Below are positions 45,100 to 55,110 of a DNA stretch of 64,000 nucleotides, piece by piece. The position numbers were made by a program, and so were the translations under genes. Position 1 is the first letter of the stretch. Every line of letters begins with the position of its first letter. The notes under the pieces are model-generated. The model was given only the letters and a program-made list of their open reading frames with translations, ran no database searches and was not told the origin of the DNA. This DNA is from Flavobacterium terrae (GTDB taxonomy: Bacteria; Bacteroidota; Bacteroidia; Flavobacteriales; Flavobacteriaceae), in NCBI RefSeq assembly GCF_900142035.1, contig NZ_FQZI01000004.1, positions 124,001 through 188,000 on the forward strand, written 5' to 3'.

Positions 45100-45124
45100 T
45101 TCAACTCACCCTCAGTGAGTTGAA
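45100..45124 (-). promoter_or_regulatory. Hairpin in the rpsH leader
   Basis: TTCAACTCAC (45100-45109), loop CCTCA, GTGAGTTGAA (45115-45124): a perfect 10-bp stem ending 24 bp before the rpsH ATG. There is no T run after it on the minus strand, so it does not look like a terminator. It could be a translational control site. Confidence 0.6.
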
Positions 45125-45153
45125 CCTTTAACCTATTAAACTTTAATATTTTA

Positions 45154-45189
45154 AGTTTGCAAATATAATACTTTTTTGCAAACTACCAA
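45154..45189 (-). promoter_or_regulatory. Internal promoter for rpsH overlapping an inverted repeat
   Basis: On the minus strand, TTG (45189-45187, inside the last sense codons of rpsN), exactly 19 bp, then TATATTTG (45167-45160). The arms AGTTTGCAAA (45154-45163) and TTTGCAAACT (45175-45184) form a perfect 10-bp inverted repeat with an 11-base centre that covers the spacer and part of the -7 box. Confidence 0.68.
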
Positions 45190-45452
45190 GAAGCTTTTTT
45201 AACTCCTGGAATCAATCCACTGTTTGCCATCTCACGGAATGTTACACGTGAAATACCGAATTGACGCATATACCCTCTTGGTCTACCTGTTAATTTACAA
45301 CGATTGTGTAAACGAACTGGTGAAGCATTTTTCGGTAATTTTTGTAATGCAGCGTAATCTCCAGCTTCTAATAAAGCTTTTCTTTTCTCTGCATATTTTT
45401 CTACCGTTTTTTGTCTTTTAACCTCACGGGCTTTCATTGATTCTTTAGCCAT
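45183..45452 (-). CDS. rpsN: 30S ribosomal protein S14, zinc-free form
   Basis: 89 residues. It starts [20 protein letters not shown] and has the family core [24 protein letters not shown] segment, ending [11 protein letters not shown]. The CxxC...CxxC zinc ligands of the short 61-residue form are missing, so it is a zinc-independent version. It lies 3 bp after rplE. Its 3' end carries the TTG of the next promoter. Confidence 0.98.
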   Translation of the reverse strand: MAKESMKAREVKRQKTVEKYAEKRKALLEAGDYAALQKLPKNASPVRLHNRCKLTGRPRGYMRQFGISRVTFREMANSGLIPGVKKASW

Positions 45453-45455
45453 GTC

Positions 45456-46007
45456 TTAATTCTTTTTAAAAGGTAAACCTAATTCAGCTAATAATGATTT
45501 TGCTTCTTTATCTGTTTGTGCAGAAGTTACAAAAGTAATATCCATACCAGAAATTTTATTTACTTTATCAATATCAATTTCCGGGAAGATAATTTGCTCA
45601 AGAACTCCTAGGTTGTAATTACCTCTTCCGTCGAAACCTGAAGATTTAATTCCACCGAAGTCTCTTACACGTGGTAATGAAGCCGTAATTAAACGATCTA
45701 AGAATTCATACATTCTTTCACCACGTAAAGTTACTTTTGCACCAATTGGCATACCTTTTCTTAATTTGAAAGACGCAACGTCTTTTTTAGAAATAGTAGC
45801 TACTGCCTTTTGACCAGTAATTTTTGTCAACTCTTCTACAGCGTAATCGATAAGTTTTTTATCAGATACAGCTGCACCAACTCCTTTACTTAAAACGATT
45901 TTTTCCAATTTAGGAACTTGCATTACGTTTTTGTAACCGAATTCTGCTGTAAGAGCAGCAATTACTCTGCTCTTATATTCTTCTTTTAGTCTAGGTATAT
46001 AAGTCAT
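45456..46007 (-). CDS. rplE: 50S ribosomal protein L5
   Basis: 183 residues (E. coli 179). Contains [40 protein letters not shown] and [20 protein letters not shown]. It binds 5S rRNA and the P-site tRNA elbow. Start 2 bp after rplX. Confidence 0.99.
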   Translation of the reverse strand: MTYIPRLKEEYKSRVIAALTAEFGYKNVMQVPKLEKIVLSKGVGAAVSDKKLIDYAVEELTKITGQKAVATISKKDVASFKLRKGMPIGAKVTLRGERMYEFLDRLITASLPRVRDFGGIKSSGFDGRGNYNLGVLEQIIFPEIDIDKVNKISGMDITFVTSAQTDKEAKSLLAELGLPFKKN

Positions 46008-46009
46008 GA

Positions 46010-46324
46010 CTATAATACTTGATTAGATTTTTTAGAAACTCTTACTTTCTTATCTCCTTCAACTTTAGAACCTACTCTAGTCGCAGACTTAGTTTTAGGG
46101 TCGATTAAAGCGATGTTAGAAATATGGATAGGAGCTTCTTTCTTAACGATTCCACCTTGAGGATTTTTAGCGCTTGGCTTTGTGTGTTTAGACACAAAGT
46201 TTACTCCCTCAACTACCGCTTTATTTTTCTCGCGAAGTACACGTAAAACTTTACCTTCAGCACCTTTATGGTCACCTGCAATAACTTTTACAGTATCTCC
46301 TGATTTTATTTTTAGCTTTATCAT
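46010..46324 (-). CDS. rplX: 50S ribosomal protein L24
   Basis: 104 residues, the length of the E. coli protein. The KOW motif [20 protein letters not shown] is at residues 7-26, followed by [20 protein letters not shown]. An early assembly protein of the 50S subunit. 12 bp after rplN. Confidence 0.99.
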   Translation of the reverse strand: MIKLKIKSGDTVKVIAGDHKGAEGKVLRVLREKNKAVVEGVNFVSKHTKPSAKNPQGGIVKKEAPIHISNIALIDPKTKSATRVGSKVEGDKKVRVSKKSNQVL

Positions 46325-46336
46325 CGTAATTAATAA

Positions 46337-46705
46337 TTAAAGCACTTCTGGTGCTAATGATACAATTTTCATGAATTGTTTTTCACGAAGTTCTCTAGCT
46401 ACAGGACCAAATACACGTGTTCCTCTCATCTCACCTGCTGCATTTAATAATACACAAGCGTTATCATCGAAACGGATGTAAGATCCATCAGCTCTTCTTA
46501 CTTCTTTTTTAGTTCTCACAACAACTGCAGTTGAAACAGCACCTTTTTTTACGTTTCCGTTAGGTGTTGCATCTTTGATAGCTACTACAATTTTGTCACC
46601 AACTGAGGCATAACGTCTTTTCGTTCCACCTAAAACACGGATAGTTAAAACTTCTTTAGCTCCCGTATTATCTGCTACTTTTAGTCTTGATTCCTGTTGT
46701 ACCAT
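46337..46705 (-). CDS. rplN: 50S ribosomal protein L14
   Basis: 122 residues (E. coli 123). Starts [20 protein letters not shown] and ends with [20 protein letters not shown], both strongly conserved. Located at the subunit interface. 2 bp after rpsQ. Confidence 0.99.
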   Translation of the reverse strand: MVQQESRLKVADNTGAKEVLTIRVLGGTKRRYASVGDKIVVAIKDATPNGNVKKGAVSTAVVVRTKKEVRRADGSYIRFDDNACVLLNAAGEMRGTRVFGPVARELREKQFMKIVSLAPEVL

Positions 46706-46707
46706 AA

Positions 46708-46965
46708 TTATTTAGCTCTTTCAATGATTTCAACTAATCTCCAACATTTTGATTTTGATAAAGGTCTTGTTTCCATGATCTTTACTGTATCACCAATGTT
46801 ACAGTCGTTTGTTTCGTCGTGTGCAACATATTTCTTAGTTTTTAACACGAACTTACCATATAATGGGTGTTTAACTCTTGTTACTTGAGAAACAACAATA
46901 GACTTATCCATTTTGTTTGATGTAACAACACCAATTCTTTCTTTTCTTAAATTTCTTTTTTCCAT
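46708..46965 (-). CDS. rpsQ: 30S ribosomal protein S17
   Basis: 85 residues (E. coli 84). OB-fold protein with [20 protein letters not shown] and [21 protein letters not shown] primary 16S rRNA binder. 15 bp after rpmC. Confidence 0.99.
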   Translation of the reverse strand: MEKRNLRKERIGVVTSNKMDKSIVVSQVTRVKHPLYGKFVLKTKKYVAHDETNDCNIGDTVKIMETRPLSKSKCWRLVEIIERAK

Positions 46966-46980
46966 CTTTTCAGCTGAATA

Positions 46981-47172
46981 TTATTGAAGCTCTCTTTTAG
47001 TTAATTCAGTTGCAATTCTTGCTACTGAACGTCTAATACTTCTAATTTGAAGTGGATTCTCGATTGGAGAAATAGCATGAGCAATTTTTAGGTCGGCATA
47101 AGTCTTTTTTAATTGAACTAGCTTCTCTTGTAACTCAGCTGCAGATAGATTTTTAATTTCTGATTGTTTCAT
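46981..47172 (-). CDS. rpmC: 50S ribosomal protein L29
   Basis: 63 residues, as in E. coli. Two-helix protein with MKQSEIKNLSAAELQEKLVQ and the C-terminal SIRRSVARIATELTKREL. It lies at the polypeptide exit, contacting trigger factor and SRP sites. 11 bp after rplP. Confidence 0.98.
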   Translation of the reverse strand: MKQSEIKNLSAAELQEKLVQLKKTYADLKIAHAISPIENPLQIRSIRRSVARIATELTKRELQ

Positions 47173-47183
47173 AATCTTATTTA

Positions 47184-47609
47184 TTATGCTTCGAAATCTC
47201 TAGCAACGACGAATTTAGTTTTTACTGGTAATTTTTGTGCTGCAAGACGTAAAGCCTCTTTGGCAACAGCTAGTGGAACACCACCTACCTCAAACATAAT
47301 TCTTCCTGGTTTAACAACAGCAGCCCAGTATTCAACTGCACCTTTACCTTTACCCATACGTACCTCAAGAGGTTTCTTTGTAATTGGCTTATCTGGGAAA
47401 ATTTTAATCCATAATTGACCTTCACGTTTCATATAACGAGTAGCTGCGATACGAGCTGCCTCGATTTGACGAGACGTTAAGAAAGCACCATCTTCATGTA
47501 CAGATTTAATTCCAAACATTCCATTTGAAAGTTCGTGACCTCTATTAGAGTTCCCTTTCATTCTACCTTTTTGTACCTTACGGTATTTTGTTCTTTTAGG
47601 CTGTAACAT
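47184..47609 (-). CDS. rplP: 50S ribosomal protein L16
   Basis: 141 residues (E. coli 136). Starts [20 protein letters not shown] and has the conserved [20 protein letters not shown] loop that reaches the A-site tRNA. 18 bp after rpsC. Confidence 0.99.
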   Translation of the reverse strand: MLQPKRTKYRKVQKGRMKGNSNRGHELSNGMFGIKSVHEDGAFLTSRQIEAARIAATRYMKREGQLWIKIFPDKPITKKPLEVRMGKGKGAVEYWAAVVKPGRIMFEVGGVPLAVAKEALRLAAQKLPVKTKFVVARDFEA

Positions 47610-47627
47610 TTTTCTTTAATTTAAAAA

Positions 47628-48368
47628 TTACTTTCTTTTACGAGCTCCTTGTTTACCGTTTGATTTTCCACCACGTGGAGCATCACCACCTTTACCAGCT
47701 GCAGCTTTTTTATCCATACCTACAAGTGGAGAAAGATCTCTTTTTCCGTAAACTTCACCTTTCATGATCCAAACCTTAACACCCATTCTACCGTAAGTAG
47801 TGTGAGCTTCAGCTAAAGCATAATCGATGTCTGCTCTGAAAGTTGATAGAGGAATACGTCCTTCTTTGAAACTTTCTGAACGTGCCATTTCAGCACCGTT
47901 TAAACGACCAGAAATCATAACTTTGATTCCTTCTGCATTCATTCTCATAGATGCAGCGATTGCCATTTTGATAGCTCTTCTGTATGAAATACGGCTTTCA
48001 ATTTGACGACAGATACTATTTGCAACTAAATAAGCATCTAATTCAGGTCTTTTAATTTCAAAGATGTTGATTTGAACCTCTTTGTCAGTAATTTTCTTAA
48101 GTTCTTCTTTTAACTTGTCTACCTCTTGTCCACCTTTTCCGATAATGATACCAGGTCTAGCAGTAGTGATAGTAACGGTTACAAGTTTCAAAGTTCTCTC
48201 GATGATTACTTTAGATACACTAGCTTTTGATAAACGAGCATGAATGTACTTTCTGATTTTGTAGTCTTCGGCGATTTTATCACCGTAGTCATTACCACCA
48301 TACCAGTTAGAATCCCATCCTCTGATGATACCAAGGCGATTTCCGATTGGATTTGTCTTTTGTCCCAT
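47628..48368 (-). CDS. rpsC: 30S ribosomal protein S3
   Basis: 246 residues (E. coli 233). Starts [20 protein letters not shown]. The KH domain has [20 protein letters not shown], and the C-terminal domain [24 protein letters not shown] and [20 protein letters not shown]. It forms part of the mRNA entry channel. A Gly/Lys-rich tail extends the C-terminus. 5 bp after rplV. Confidence 0.99.
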   Translation of the reverse strand: MGQKTNPIGNRLGIIRGWDSNWYGGNDYGDKIAEDYKIRKYIHARLSKASVSKVIIERTLKLVTVTITTARPGIIIGKGGQEVDKLKEELKKITDKEVQINIFEIKRPELDAYLVANSICRQIESRISYRRAIKMAIAASMRMNAEGIKVMISGRLNGAEMARSESFKEGRIPLSTFRADIDYALAEAHTTYGRMGVKVWIMKGEVYGKRDLSPLVGMDKKAAAGKGGDAPRGGKSNGKQGARKRK

Positions 48369-48373
48369 CTTTA

Positions 48374-48784
48374 TTAATTGCTTTGTGTGTTATTAATAGC
48401 TCCTAAAACGATTGTTACGTGATTTGAGCGTTTTCTAATTCTGTGTGCACGACCTTGTGGAGCTGGACGAAGTCTTTTTAACATCATACCACCATCAACT
48501 TTGATCTCTTTTACGAATAAGCCTGCTTCAGCTACATTACCTTCACTATTTTTTTGCTCCCAGTTATTGATTGCAGATAATAATAGTTTCTCTAATTTTC
48601 TTGAAGCTTCTTTTTGACTAAATCTTAATATATTTAGTGCATTCTCAACTTTCTGACCTCTTACCAAGTCTGCTACTAAGCGCATTTTTCTAGGTGAAGT
48701 AGGGCAGTTATTCAATTTAGCAAATGCTAAAGACTTGTTAGCCTCTTTTCTTGCTTCTGCCGTTTCTCTTTTACGAACTCCCAT
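48374..48784 (-). CDS. rplV: 50S ribosomal protein L22
   Basis: 136 residues (E. coli 110), with a longer N-terminus. Core segments are [20 protein letters not shown] and the exit-tunnel hairpin [20 protein letters not shown], where macrolide-resistance changes occur in other bacteria. 8 bp after rpsS. Confidence 0.99.
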   Translation of the reverse strand: MGVRKRETAEARKEANKSLAFAKLNNCPTSPRKMRLVADLVRGQKVENALNILRFSQKEASRKLEKLLLSAINNWEQKNSEGNVAEAGLFVKEIKVDGGMMLKRLRPAPQGRAHRIRKRSNHVTIVLGAINNTQSN

Positions 48785-48792
48785 GTCTTCTT

Positions 48793-49071
48793 TTATTTTT
48801 TACCTTTATTTTTAGCTCCAGCGTGACCTCTAAAAGATCTTGTTGGTGAAAATTCACCTAACTTGTGTCCTACCATGTTTTCAGTAACGTATACTGGAAC
48901 AAATTGACGACCGTTGTGAACTGCTATTGTTTGTCCTACGAAATCAGGAGTAATCATTGAAGCTCTAGACCAAGTCTTAACAACTCCTTTGTTTCCACCT
49001 TCGATATTTTCTTGTACTTTCTTCTCTAATTTATAGTGTACGAAAGGTCCTTTTTTTAATGAACGTGCCAT
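48793..49071 (-). CDS. rpsS: 30S ribosomal protein S19
   Basis: 92 residues, as in E. coli. Starts [20 protein letters not shown] and contains [20 protein letters not shown] and [10 protein letters not shown]. It sits in the 30S head near S13. 6 bp after rplB. Confidence 0.99.
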   Translation of the reverse strand: MARSLKKGPFVHYKLEKKVQENIEGGNKGVVKTWSRASMITPDFVGQTIAVHNGRQFVPVYVTENMVGHKLGEFSPTRSFRGHAGAKNKGKK

Positions 49072-49077
49072 ATCTTA

Positions 49078-49902
49078 TTATTTCTTTCTACGTTCTACAA
49101 TATACTTGTTGCTCGGGTTTTGTTTAGCACGGGTTCTGTAACCTTTAGCTGGTAAACCTTTTCTTGAACGTGGGTGACCTCCAGATGAACGTCCTTCACC
49201 ACCTCCCATAGGGTGATCAACTGGGTTCATCGCTACTGGTCTCGTTCTAGGTCTTCTACCTAACCATCTAGATCTACCTGCTTTACCAGAAACGATTAAC
49301 TGGTGATCTGAGTTAGATACTGCACCAATTGTTGCAGAACAAGTTAACAAAATAAGTCTAGTTTCTCCAGAAGGCATTTTGATAGTAGCATATTTACCAT
49401 CACGAGCCATTAACTGTGCGAATGTACCAGCTGAACGAGCGATAACCGCACCTTGACCTGGACGTAATTCGATACAAGAAATAACTGTACCTAGAGGAAT
49501 TTTACTTAATGGTAAAGTGTTACCAATTTCTGGAGCTGCATCAGCACCTGATACCACTTTTTGACCTACTTGTAAACCATTTTGAGCAATGATATACGTT
49601 TTAGCACCATCTGCATAAGCTAATAATGCGATAAAAGCAGTTCTGTTTGGATCATACTCAATTGATTTCACTGTAGCTGGAATTCCATCTTTAGTTCTTT
49701 TGAAATCAATGATACGATATCTTTGTTTGTGACCACCGCCTGTATAACGCATGGTCATTTTTCCTTGACTATTTCTACCTCCTGAGTTTTTTTTCGATGC
49801 GATTAATGAACGCTCCGGCTTATCAGTTGTAATGGCGTCAAAACCATTAACAACTCTAAAACGCTGACCCGGGGTAATAGGTTTTAATTTTCTTACTGAC
49901 AT
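49078..49902 (-). CDS. rplB: 50S ribosomal protein L2
   Basis: 274 residues (E. coli 273). [14 protein letters not shown] [19 protein letters not shown] near residue 55, and the peptidyl-transferase-associated [20 protein letters not shown] with its conserved His near residue 225. Essential for subunit joining. 10 bp after rplW. Confidence 0.99.
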   Translation of the reverse strand: MSVRKLKPITPGQRFRVVNGFDAITTDKPERSLIASKKNSGGRNSQGKMTMRYTGGGHKQRYRIIDFKRTKDGIPATVKSIEYDPNRTAFIALLAYADGAKTYIIAQNGLQVGQKVVSGADAAPEIGNTLPLSKIPLGTVISCIELRPGQGAVIARSAGTFAQLMARDGKYATIKMPSGETRLILLTCSATIGAVSNSDHQLIVSGKAGRSRWLGRRPRTRPVAMNPVDHPMGGGEGRSSGGHPRSRKGLPAKGYRTRAKQNPSNKYIVERRKK

Positions 49903-49912
49903 CTTTTTTTAC

Positions 49913-50203
49913 TTAGATATTGTTGTAAAAATCTATTGTTTCTCCTTCTTGTACTTGAACAATTGCTTTTTTGTAAGCATTAGTTTTTCCAGTAATCATT
50001 CCACTTTTTGTATATTTAGTTGAACGATCTGGACGTACATTCATTGTATTTACTTCTACAACAGTAACTCCATAAGCAGCTTCAACAGCTTTCTTAATTT
50101 GCACTTTGTTAGCTTTTTTATCTACAACGAAACCAAAGCGATTGAATACTTCACCGTCTTTAGTTATTTTTTCTGTAACGATAGGTTTAATAATGATACT
50201 CAT
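49913..50203 (-). CDS. rplW: 50S ribosomal protein L23
   Basis: 96 residues (E. coli 100). Starts MSIIIKPIVTEKITKDGEVF and contains YGVTVVEVNTMNVRPDRSTK. It forms the docking site for trigger factor and SRP at the exit. 6 bp after rplD. Confidence 0.99.
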   Translation of the reverse strand: MSIIIKPIVTEKITKDGEVFNRFGFVVDKKANKVQIKKAVEAAYGVTVVEVNTMNVRPDRSTKYTKSGMITGKTNAYKKAIVQVQEGETIDFYNNI

Positions 50204-50209
50204 GGCCTA

Positions 50210-50839
50210 TTATTTGCTTAAATTTTCTTCAATTCCTTCTAAAGATCCCTCTAAAAGAACTAAATTATTTGCGTTTAATATCGCATAAGTACTTAATTCT
50301 GAATTAGTTACAACAGAAGACCCCTTCAAATTACGAGATGACAAATATACATTTTTATTTGTATCACCTAAAACGAATAAAGATTTTTTGTTTTCTAATC
50401 CTAACGCTTTCAATACGTTAGTGAAATTTTTAGTACTTGGAGCTTCAAATGTGAAGTCTTCTACTACGATTAAATTTGATTCTTGTGCTTTGATTGAGAA
50501 AGCTGATTTACGAGCTAATCTTTTTAAAGCTTTATTCAATTTGAAAGAATAACTTCTTGGTCTTGGACCGAAAATTGTTCCTCCTCCTTTGAATACAGGA
50601 GATTTAGCACTACCTGCACGAGCTGTACCAGTACCTTTTTGCTTTTTAATTTTGCGAGTACTACCTGCAACTTCAGCTCTTTCCTTAGCTTTGTGCGTAC
50701 CTTGTCTTTGGTTAGCAAGATATTGCTTAACATCTAAGTAAACAGCGTGTTTGTTAGGCTCAATTGCGAAAACTGAATCAGAAAGTTGAACTTTTCTTCC
50801 AGTTTCTTTTCCGTTGATATCTAAAACTTTTACTTCCAT
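50210..50839 (-). CDS. rplD: 50S ribosomal protein L4
   Basis: The start is the ATG at 50839 ([20 protein letters not shown]), giving 209 residues (E. coli 201). It overlaps the rplC stop by one base (TAATG). A longer open reading upstream is inside rplC and is rejected. The tunnel-facing loop reads [20 protein letters not shown] then [20 protein letters not shown]. In E. coli L4 regulates the S10 operon. No comparable leader was recognised before rplC except the palindrome described there. Confidence 0.99.
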   Translation of the reverse strand: MEVKVLDINGKETGRKVQLSDSVFAIEPNKHAVYLDVKQYLANQRQGTHKAKERAEVAGSTRKIKKQKGTGTARAGSAKSPVFKGGGTIFGPRPRSYSFKLNKALKRLARKSAFSIKAQESNLIVVEDFTFEAPSTKNFTNVLKALGLENKKSLFVLGDTNKNVYLSSRNLKGSSVVTNSELSTYAILNANNLVLLEGSLEGIEENLSK

Positions 50840-51456
50840 TACTTCTGAACGATTACATAAGAGTCTTTGTGACCAGGAACACATCCTTTAACAACAAGTA
50901 GGTTCTTTTCAGCAACTACTTTTAAAACTCTAAGATTTTGTACTTTTACATTATCTCCACCCATTCTTCCAGCCATACGCATTCCTTTGAATACTCTAGA
51001 TGGATAAGATGAAGCTCCTACAGAACCTGGCGCTCTTAAACGGTTGTGCTGACCATGAGTAGCTTGTCCAACACCACCAAAACCGTGACGTTTTACAACA
51101 CCTTGGAAACCTTTACCTTTAGAAACACCTTGAACATCTACAAACTCCCCTTCAGAGAATAGATCTACAGTGATAACATCACCTAATTTGTGCTCGTTTT
51201 CAAATCCTTGGAACTCAACAACTTTCTTCTTAGCAACTGTACCAGCTTTTTTGAAGTGACCTTCAGCAGCTTTAGTAGTGTGCTTTTCAGTTTTGTCATC
51301 GAAACCAAGCTGAAGAGCCTCATACCCGTCAACCTCATTGGTTCTGACTTGGGTAACTACGCAAGGACCCACTTCAATAACAGTACAAGGAATATTTTTC
51401 CCGTTCTCATCAAAGATGCTAGTCATTCCGATTTTCTTTCCGATTAACCCAGACAT
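50839..51456 (-). CDS. rplC: 50S ribosomal protein L3
   Basis: 205 residues (E. coli 209). Starts [20 protein letters not shown] and contains [20 protein letters not shown] and [20 protein letters not shown], with the Gln that is methylated in E. coli (GGVGQATHG context). First gene after a 112-bp gap that holds a promoter and a perfect palindrome, so it can be transcribed apart from rpsJ. Confidence 0.99.
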   Translation of the reverse strand: MSGLIGKKIGMTSIFDENGKNIPCTVIEVGPCVVTQVRTNEVDGYEALQLGFDDKTEKHTTKAAEGHFKKAGTVAKKKVVEFQGFENEHKLGDVITVDLFSEGEFVDVQGVSKGKGFQGVVKRHGFGGVGQATHGQHNRLRAPGSVGASSYPSRVFKGMRMAGRMGGDNVKVQNLRVLKVVAEKNLLVVKGCVPGHKDSYVIVQK

Positions 51457-51503
51457 ATTAAACTAATTATTAATTATTTATAAAATTTTTAATTTTGAGT
51501 GTG

Positions 51504-51534
51504 CAAAAGTAGGCATTATGTTTTGAATATCAAA
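51504..51534 (-). promoter_or_regulatory. Internal promoter for rplC onward (TTG-N19-TACTTTTG)
   Basis: On the minus strand, TTTG (51534-51531), exactly 19 bp, then TACTTTTG (51511-51504), 47 bp before the rplC ATG. The -33 element lies in one arm of a perfect palindrome and the -7 box begins at the last base of the other arm. Confidence 0.7.
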
Positions 51535-51545
51535 ACATAATGCCT
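51511..51545. repeat. Perfect 35-bp palindrome between rpsJ and rplC
   Basis: Arms of 16 bp (51511-51526 and 51530-51545), AGGCATTATGTTTTGA and its exact reverse complement, around a 3-base centre ATA. No T run follows it on the minus strand, so it is not a standard terminator. It can act as an RNA hairpin in read-through transcripts or as a DNA operator over the promoter. Confidence 0.95.
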
Positions 51546-51568
51546 AAATATTTACTTTCAGCGTTTTA

Positions 51569-51874
51569 TCACACTTTAATCTCAACTTCTACTCCACTTG
51601 GAAGCTCTAATTTCATAAGAGCATCGATAGTTTTTGAAGATGAAGAATAGATATCTAACAATCTTTTGTATGACATTACTTCGAATTGCTCTCTCGACTT
51701 TTTGTTAACGTGTGGAGAACGCAATACAGTAAAAATCTTTTTGTTTGTAGGTAATGGAATTGGACCAGTTACCACAGCTCCTGTACTTTTTACAGTTTTT
51801 ACGATTTTCTCTGCTGATTTATCAACCAACATGTGATCGTAAGACTTTAATTTTATTCTGATTTTTTGACTCAT
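51569..51874 (-). CDS. rpsJ: 30S ribosomal protein S10
   Basis: 101 residues (E. coli 103). Starts [20 protein letters not shown] and contains [20 protein letters not shown]. It is also NusE in antitermination complexes. Here it is attached to the str genes, 11 bp after fusA, and separated from rplC by 112 bp. tuf, present in the E. coli str operon, is absent. Confidence 0.99.
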   Translation of the reverse strand: MSQKIRIKLKSYDHMLVDKSAEKIVKTVKSTGAVVTGPIPLPTNKKIFTVLRSPHVNKKSREQFEVMSYKRLLDIYSSSSKTIDALMKLELPSGVEVEIKV

Positions 51875-51885
51875 TTTCTTAAAAA

Positions 51886-54042
51886 TTAAGCGTTACCTTT
51901 TGCTTTCTTAATTACTTCCTCTGAAATGTTAGATGGAGTTTGCTCATAGTGAGAGAATTCCATTGTTGAAGTTGCACGACCTGAAGATAAAGTTCTTAAA
52001 GTTGTAACATATCCAAACATTTCTGATAATGGAACACTAGCTTTGATAGTTTTAGCACCATTTCTATCACCCATATCATTTACTTGACCACGACGACGGT
52101 TTAAGTCACCTACGATATCACCCATATTTTCTTCTGGAGTAATAACTTCAATTTTCATGATTGGTTCTAAGATTACAGCTCCAGCAGCTTTAGCCACTTC
52201 TTTGTAACCTAACTTAGCTGCTAATTCGAATGATAATGCATCCGAGTCTACCGCGTGGTAAGATCCATCTAATAAAGTAACTTTTAAACTATCTACAACA
52301 TAACCAGCTAAAGGACCTGATTTCATCGCTTCGCGGAAACCTTTTTCTACAGCAGGAATATATTCTTTAGGAACGTTACCACCTTTTACTTCGTTAACAA
52401 ACTGTAATCCTACAGGAGCTTTACCATCAACTACTTCAGCCGGTTCTAAACGGAAAACGATATCTCCGAATTTACCACGACCTCCAGATTGTTTTTTATA
52501 AACTTCTCTGTGTTGTGCTGATTTTGTGAAAGCTTCTTTGTATTCAACTTGTGGTTCACCTTGGTTAACCTCAACTTTGAATTCACGTTTCATACGGTCT
52601 ACTAAGATATCTAAGTGAAGCTCACCCATACCAGAGATAATTGTTTGACCTGAAGCCTCATCCGTTCTAACTGTAAACGTTGGATCTTCTTCAGCTAATT
52701 TAGCTAAAGCCATACCCATTTTATCTACGTCAGCTTTTGTTTTAGGCTCGATCGCGATACCAATTACCGGATCAGGGAATTTCATAGACTCAAGAATAAT
52801 TGGGTGTTTTTCATCACACATTGTATCTCCAGTCTTGATATCTTTAAATCCTACAGCAGCTCCAATATCACCTGCCTCGATATATTCGATTGGGTTTTGC
52901 TTGTTAGCGTGCATTTGGTAGATACGAGAAATACGCTCTTTGTTTCCTGAACGAGTGTTTAAGATATAAGAACCTGCATCTAAACGACCAGAATAAGCAC
53001 GGAAGAAAGCTAAACGACCAACATAAGGGTCAGTAGCAATTTTAAATGCTAAAGCAGCAAAAGGCTCTTTTACATCTGGACGACGTAAGATTTTAGTTTG
53101 ATCTTCTTCCAATAATTCAGCATCATCAGGGTGGATACCTTCGATACCTTCTTTATCTAAAGGAGACGGTAAATATTTACAAACTGCATCTAACATGAAC
53201 TGAACTCCTTTGTTTTTGAAAGAAGAACCAGCAATCATAGGAATAATTGCCATGTCGATAGTAGCAGCTCTTAACGCAGCGTTGATTTCGTCCTCAGTGA
53301 TTGAGTTCTCATCTTCCATATATTTGTCAAGTAGATTTTCATCATACTCAGCAACTGCTTCAATTAAGATTGATCTGTATTGTTTTACTTCATCTACCAT
53401 ATCAGCAGGAATATCAACGACGTCAAAAGTTGCCCCTTGAGTAGCATCATGCCATACGATAGCTTGGTTTTTTACTAAGTCAACAACTCCTTTGAAATCG
53501 TTTTCTTCACCAATTGGTAAAGTAATAGCAACTGCGTTAGATTTTAACATATCTCTAACTTGTTGACAAACGTTTAAGAAGTTAGAACCTTGACGGTCCA
53601 TTTTGTTAACGAATCCCATACGAGGAACTCTATATTGATCAGCAAGTCTCCAGTTCGTTTCTGATTGAGGCTCAACACCATCAACAGCAGAAAATAAGAA
53701 AACTAAACCATCAAGTACACGTAATGAACGGTTTACCTCTACAGTAAAGTCAACGTGTCCTGGAGTATCAATAATATTAAAGTGGTAAGGTTTTGAATCT
53801 GCAACTAATTTACCTTGCTCTGTTGGGAAATTCCACTCACAAGTTGTAGCAGCTGAAGTAATTGTAATACCTCTTTCTTGCTCTTGCGCCATCCAGTCCA
53901 TTGTTGCAGCACCATCGTGTACTTCACCAATTTTGTGTGATTTTCCAGTGTAAAATAAGATACGTTCTGTAGTTGTAGTTTTTCCTGCATCAATGTGAGC
54001 AGCAATACCTATGTTTCTTGTGAATTTTAAATCTCTAGCCAT
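51886..54042 (-). CDS. fusA: Elongation factor G
   Basis: 718 residues (E. coli 704). GTP-binding motifs are [19 protein letters not shown] (G1, residues 16-34), [12 protein letters not shown] (G3) and NKMDRQGSN (G4). [16 protein letters not shown] is switch I. Later domains carry [20 protein letters not shown] (domain IV) and the C-terminal [20 protein letters not shown]. It translocates tRNA and mRNA. Encoded 10 bp after rpsG. Confidence 0.99.
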   Translation of the reverse strand: MARDLKFTRNIGIAAHIDAGKTTTTERILFYTGKSHKIGEVHDGAATMDWMAQEQERGITITSAATTCEWNFPTEQGKLVADSKPYHFNIIDTPGHVDFTVEVNRSLRVLDGLVFLFSAVDGVEPQSETNWRLADQYRVPRMGFVNKMDRQGSNFLNVCQQVRDMLKSNAVAITLPIGEENDFKGVVDLVKNQAIVWHDATQGATFDVVDIPADMVDEVKQYRSILIEAVAEYDENLLDKYMEDENSITEDEINAALRAATIDMAIIPMIAGSSFKNKGVQFMLDAVCKYLPSPLDKEGIEGIHPDDAELLEEDQTKILRRPDVKEPFAALAFKIATDPYVGRLAFFRAYSGRLDAGSYILNTRSGNKERISRIYQMHANKQNPIEYIEAGDIGAAVGFKDIKTGDTMCDEKHPIILESMKFPDPVIGIAIEPKTKADVDKMGMALAKLAEEDPTFTVRTDEASGQTIISGMGELHLDILVDRMKREFKVEVNQGEPQVEYKEAFTKSAQHREVYKKQSGGRGKFGDIVFRLEPAEVVDGKAPVGLQFVNEVKGGNVPKEYIPAVEKGFREAMKSGPLAGYVVDSLKVTLLDGSYHAVDSDALSFELAAKLGYKEVAKAAGAVILEPIMKIEVITPEENMGDIVGDLNRRRGQVNDMGDRNGAKTIKASVPLSEMFGYVTTLRTLSSGRATSTMEFSHYEQTPSNISEEVIKKAKGNA

Positions 54043-54052
54043 TTCTTATGAA

Positions 54053-54529
54053 TTAAAATCTAAAGTGAGAGAATGCTTTATTAGCATCTGCCATTTTGTG
54101 AGTATCCATTCTTTTCTTAACAGCTGCACCTTCTTCTTTAGCTGCTGCTAAAATTTCAGAAGCAAGTTTACCTGCCATAGATTTCTCATTTCTTTTTCTT
54201 GCATAAAGAATTAACCATTTCATCGCCATAGAAATTTTTCTATCTGGACGAATTTGCATTGGGATTTGGAAAGTAGCTCCACCCACTCTTCTTGAACGAA
54301 CTTCTACGTGAGGCATAACATTTGTTAATGCATCTTTCCAAAGCTCTAACGCTGATTTTTCAGCATCTTGTTTTTTAGATTCTACGATATCTAATGCATC
54401 ATAAAATACTGTAAAAGCTGTCGATTTTTTACCATCCCACATTAAGTTATTCACAAAACGTGTAACTAATTGATCGTTAAATTTCGGATCTGGTAAAAGA
54501 GGTCTTTTTTTGGCCTGTCTTTTTCTCAT
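54053..54529 (-). CDS. rpsG: 30S ribosomal protein S7
   Basis: 158 residues (E. coli 156-179). Starts [20 protein letters not shown] and contains [20 protein letters not shown] and [21 protein letters not shown] primary binder of the 30S head and, in E. coli, the regulator of the str operon. 26 bp after rpsL. Confidence 0.99.
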   Translation of the reverse strand: MRKRQAKKRPLLPDPKFNDQLVTRFVNNLMWDGKKSTAFTVFYDALDIVESKKQDAEKSALELWKDALTNVMPHVEVRSRRVGGATFQIPMQIRPDRKISMAMKWLILYARKRNEKSMAGKLASEILAAAKEEGAAVKKRMDTHKMADANKAFSHFRF

Positions 54530-54555
54530 GTCTTTTTCTTAAAAGTTTTTAAAAA

Positions 54556-54939
54556 TTACTTTTTAGCGTCTTTAGGTCTCTTAGCACCATATTTAGATCT
54601 TCTTTGTGTACGACCGTTAACTCCAGCCGTATCTAAAGCACCACGAACGATGTGGTATCTAACTCCTGGTAAATCTTTTACCCTTCCGCCTCTAACTAAT
54701 ACTATCGAGTGCTCTTGTAGATTGTGTCCTTCTCCTGGTATGTAAGCATTCACTTCATTTCCATTAGTCAAACGTACACGCGCAACTTTACGCATTGCAG
54801 AGTTTGGTTTTTTTGGAGTAGTAGTGTAAACACGCGTACAAACACCTCTTCTTTGAGGACAAGAATCCAAAGCAGCCGATTTAGACTTCTTAGTCATTTG
54901 GGCTCTCCCTGTTCTTACTAATTGTTGAATTGTTGGCAT
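54556..54939 (-). CDS. rpsL: 30S ribosomal protein S12
   Basis: 127 residues (E. coli 124). Contains [20 protein letters not shown] with the Lys that governs streptomycin response in wild-type form, and [20 protein letters not shown] with the second resistance-linked Lys also wild type. First gene of the superoperon, preceded by a strong promoter and a 5' hairpin. Confidence 0.99.
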   Translation of the reverse strand: MPTIQQLVRTGRAQMTKKSKSAALDSCPQRRGVCTRVYTTTPKKPNSAMRKVARVRLTNGNEVNAYIPGEGHNLQEHSIVLVRGGRVKDLPGVRYHIVRGALDTAGVNGRTQRRSKYGAKRPKDAKK

Positions 54940-54972
54940 AATTAAATACTAAAAATTACTTGTTTATAAAAT

Positions 54973-54987
54973 CCCGTATTTTACGGG
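54973..54987 (-). promoter_or_regulatory. Hairpin at the 5' end of the superoperon transcript
   Basis: CCCGTA, loop of three bases, TACGGG: a 6-bp GC-rich stem starting about 5 bases after the TACATTTG box and so at or next to the predicted transcript start. It is 34 bp before the rpsL ATG. Confidence 0.65.
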
Positions 54988-54991
54988 GTTG

Positions 54992-55021
54992 CAAATGTAT
55001 ATATTATTTTTGTAAAAACAA
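54992..55021 (-). promoter_or_regulatory. Main promoter of the ribosomal superoperon (TTG-N19-TACATTTG)
   Basis: On the minus strand, TTG (55021-55019, within TTTG), exactly 19 bp, then TACATTTG (54999-54992). This is a full match to the Bacteroidota consensus. It lies 53 bp before the rpsL ATG. Confidence 0.8.
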
Positions 55022-55110
55022 ACTGTAAATTATTAATTTTCAGCAGGGTAATTTTTTAGACACTCTATTGATATTTTTTACGTTACTTTTATGAAAATTT
55101 TTGACTACAG

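Noticed and set aside
50840..50884. Longer upstream start for rplD
   Set aside because: The extra 15 residues lie inside rplC and do not resemble L4. The ATG at 50839 with TAATG overlap is the normal start.
37832..54939. Search for inserted foreign genes in the ribosomal superoperon
   Set aside because: Every gene is a standard ribosomal, translation, secretion or polymerase component in the expected order. No insertion was found.
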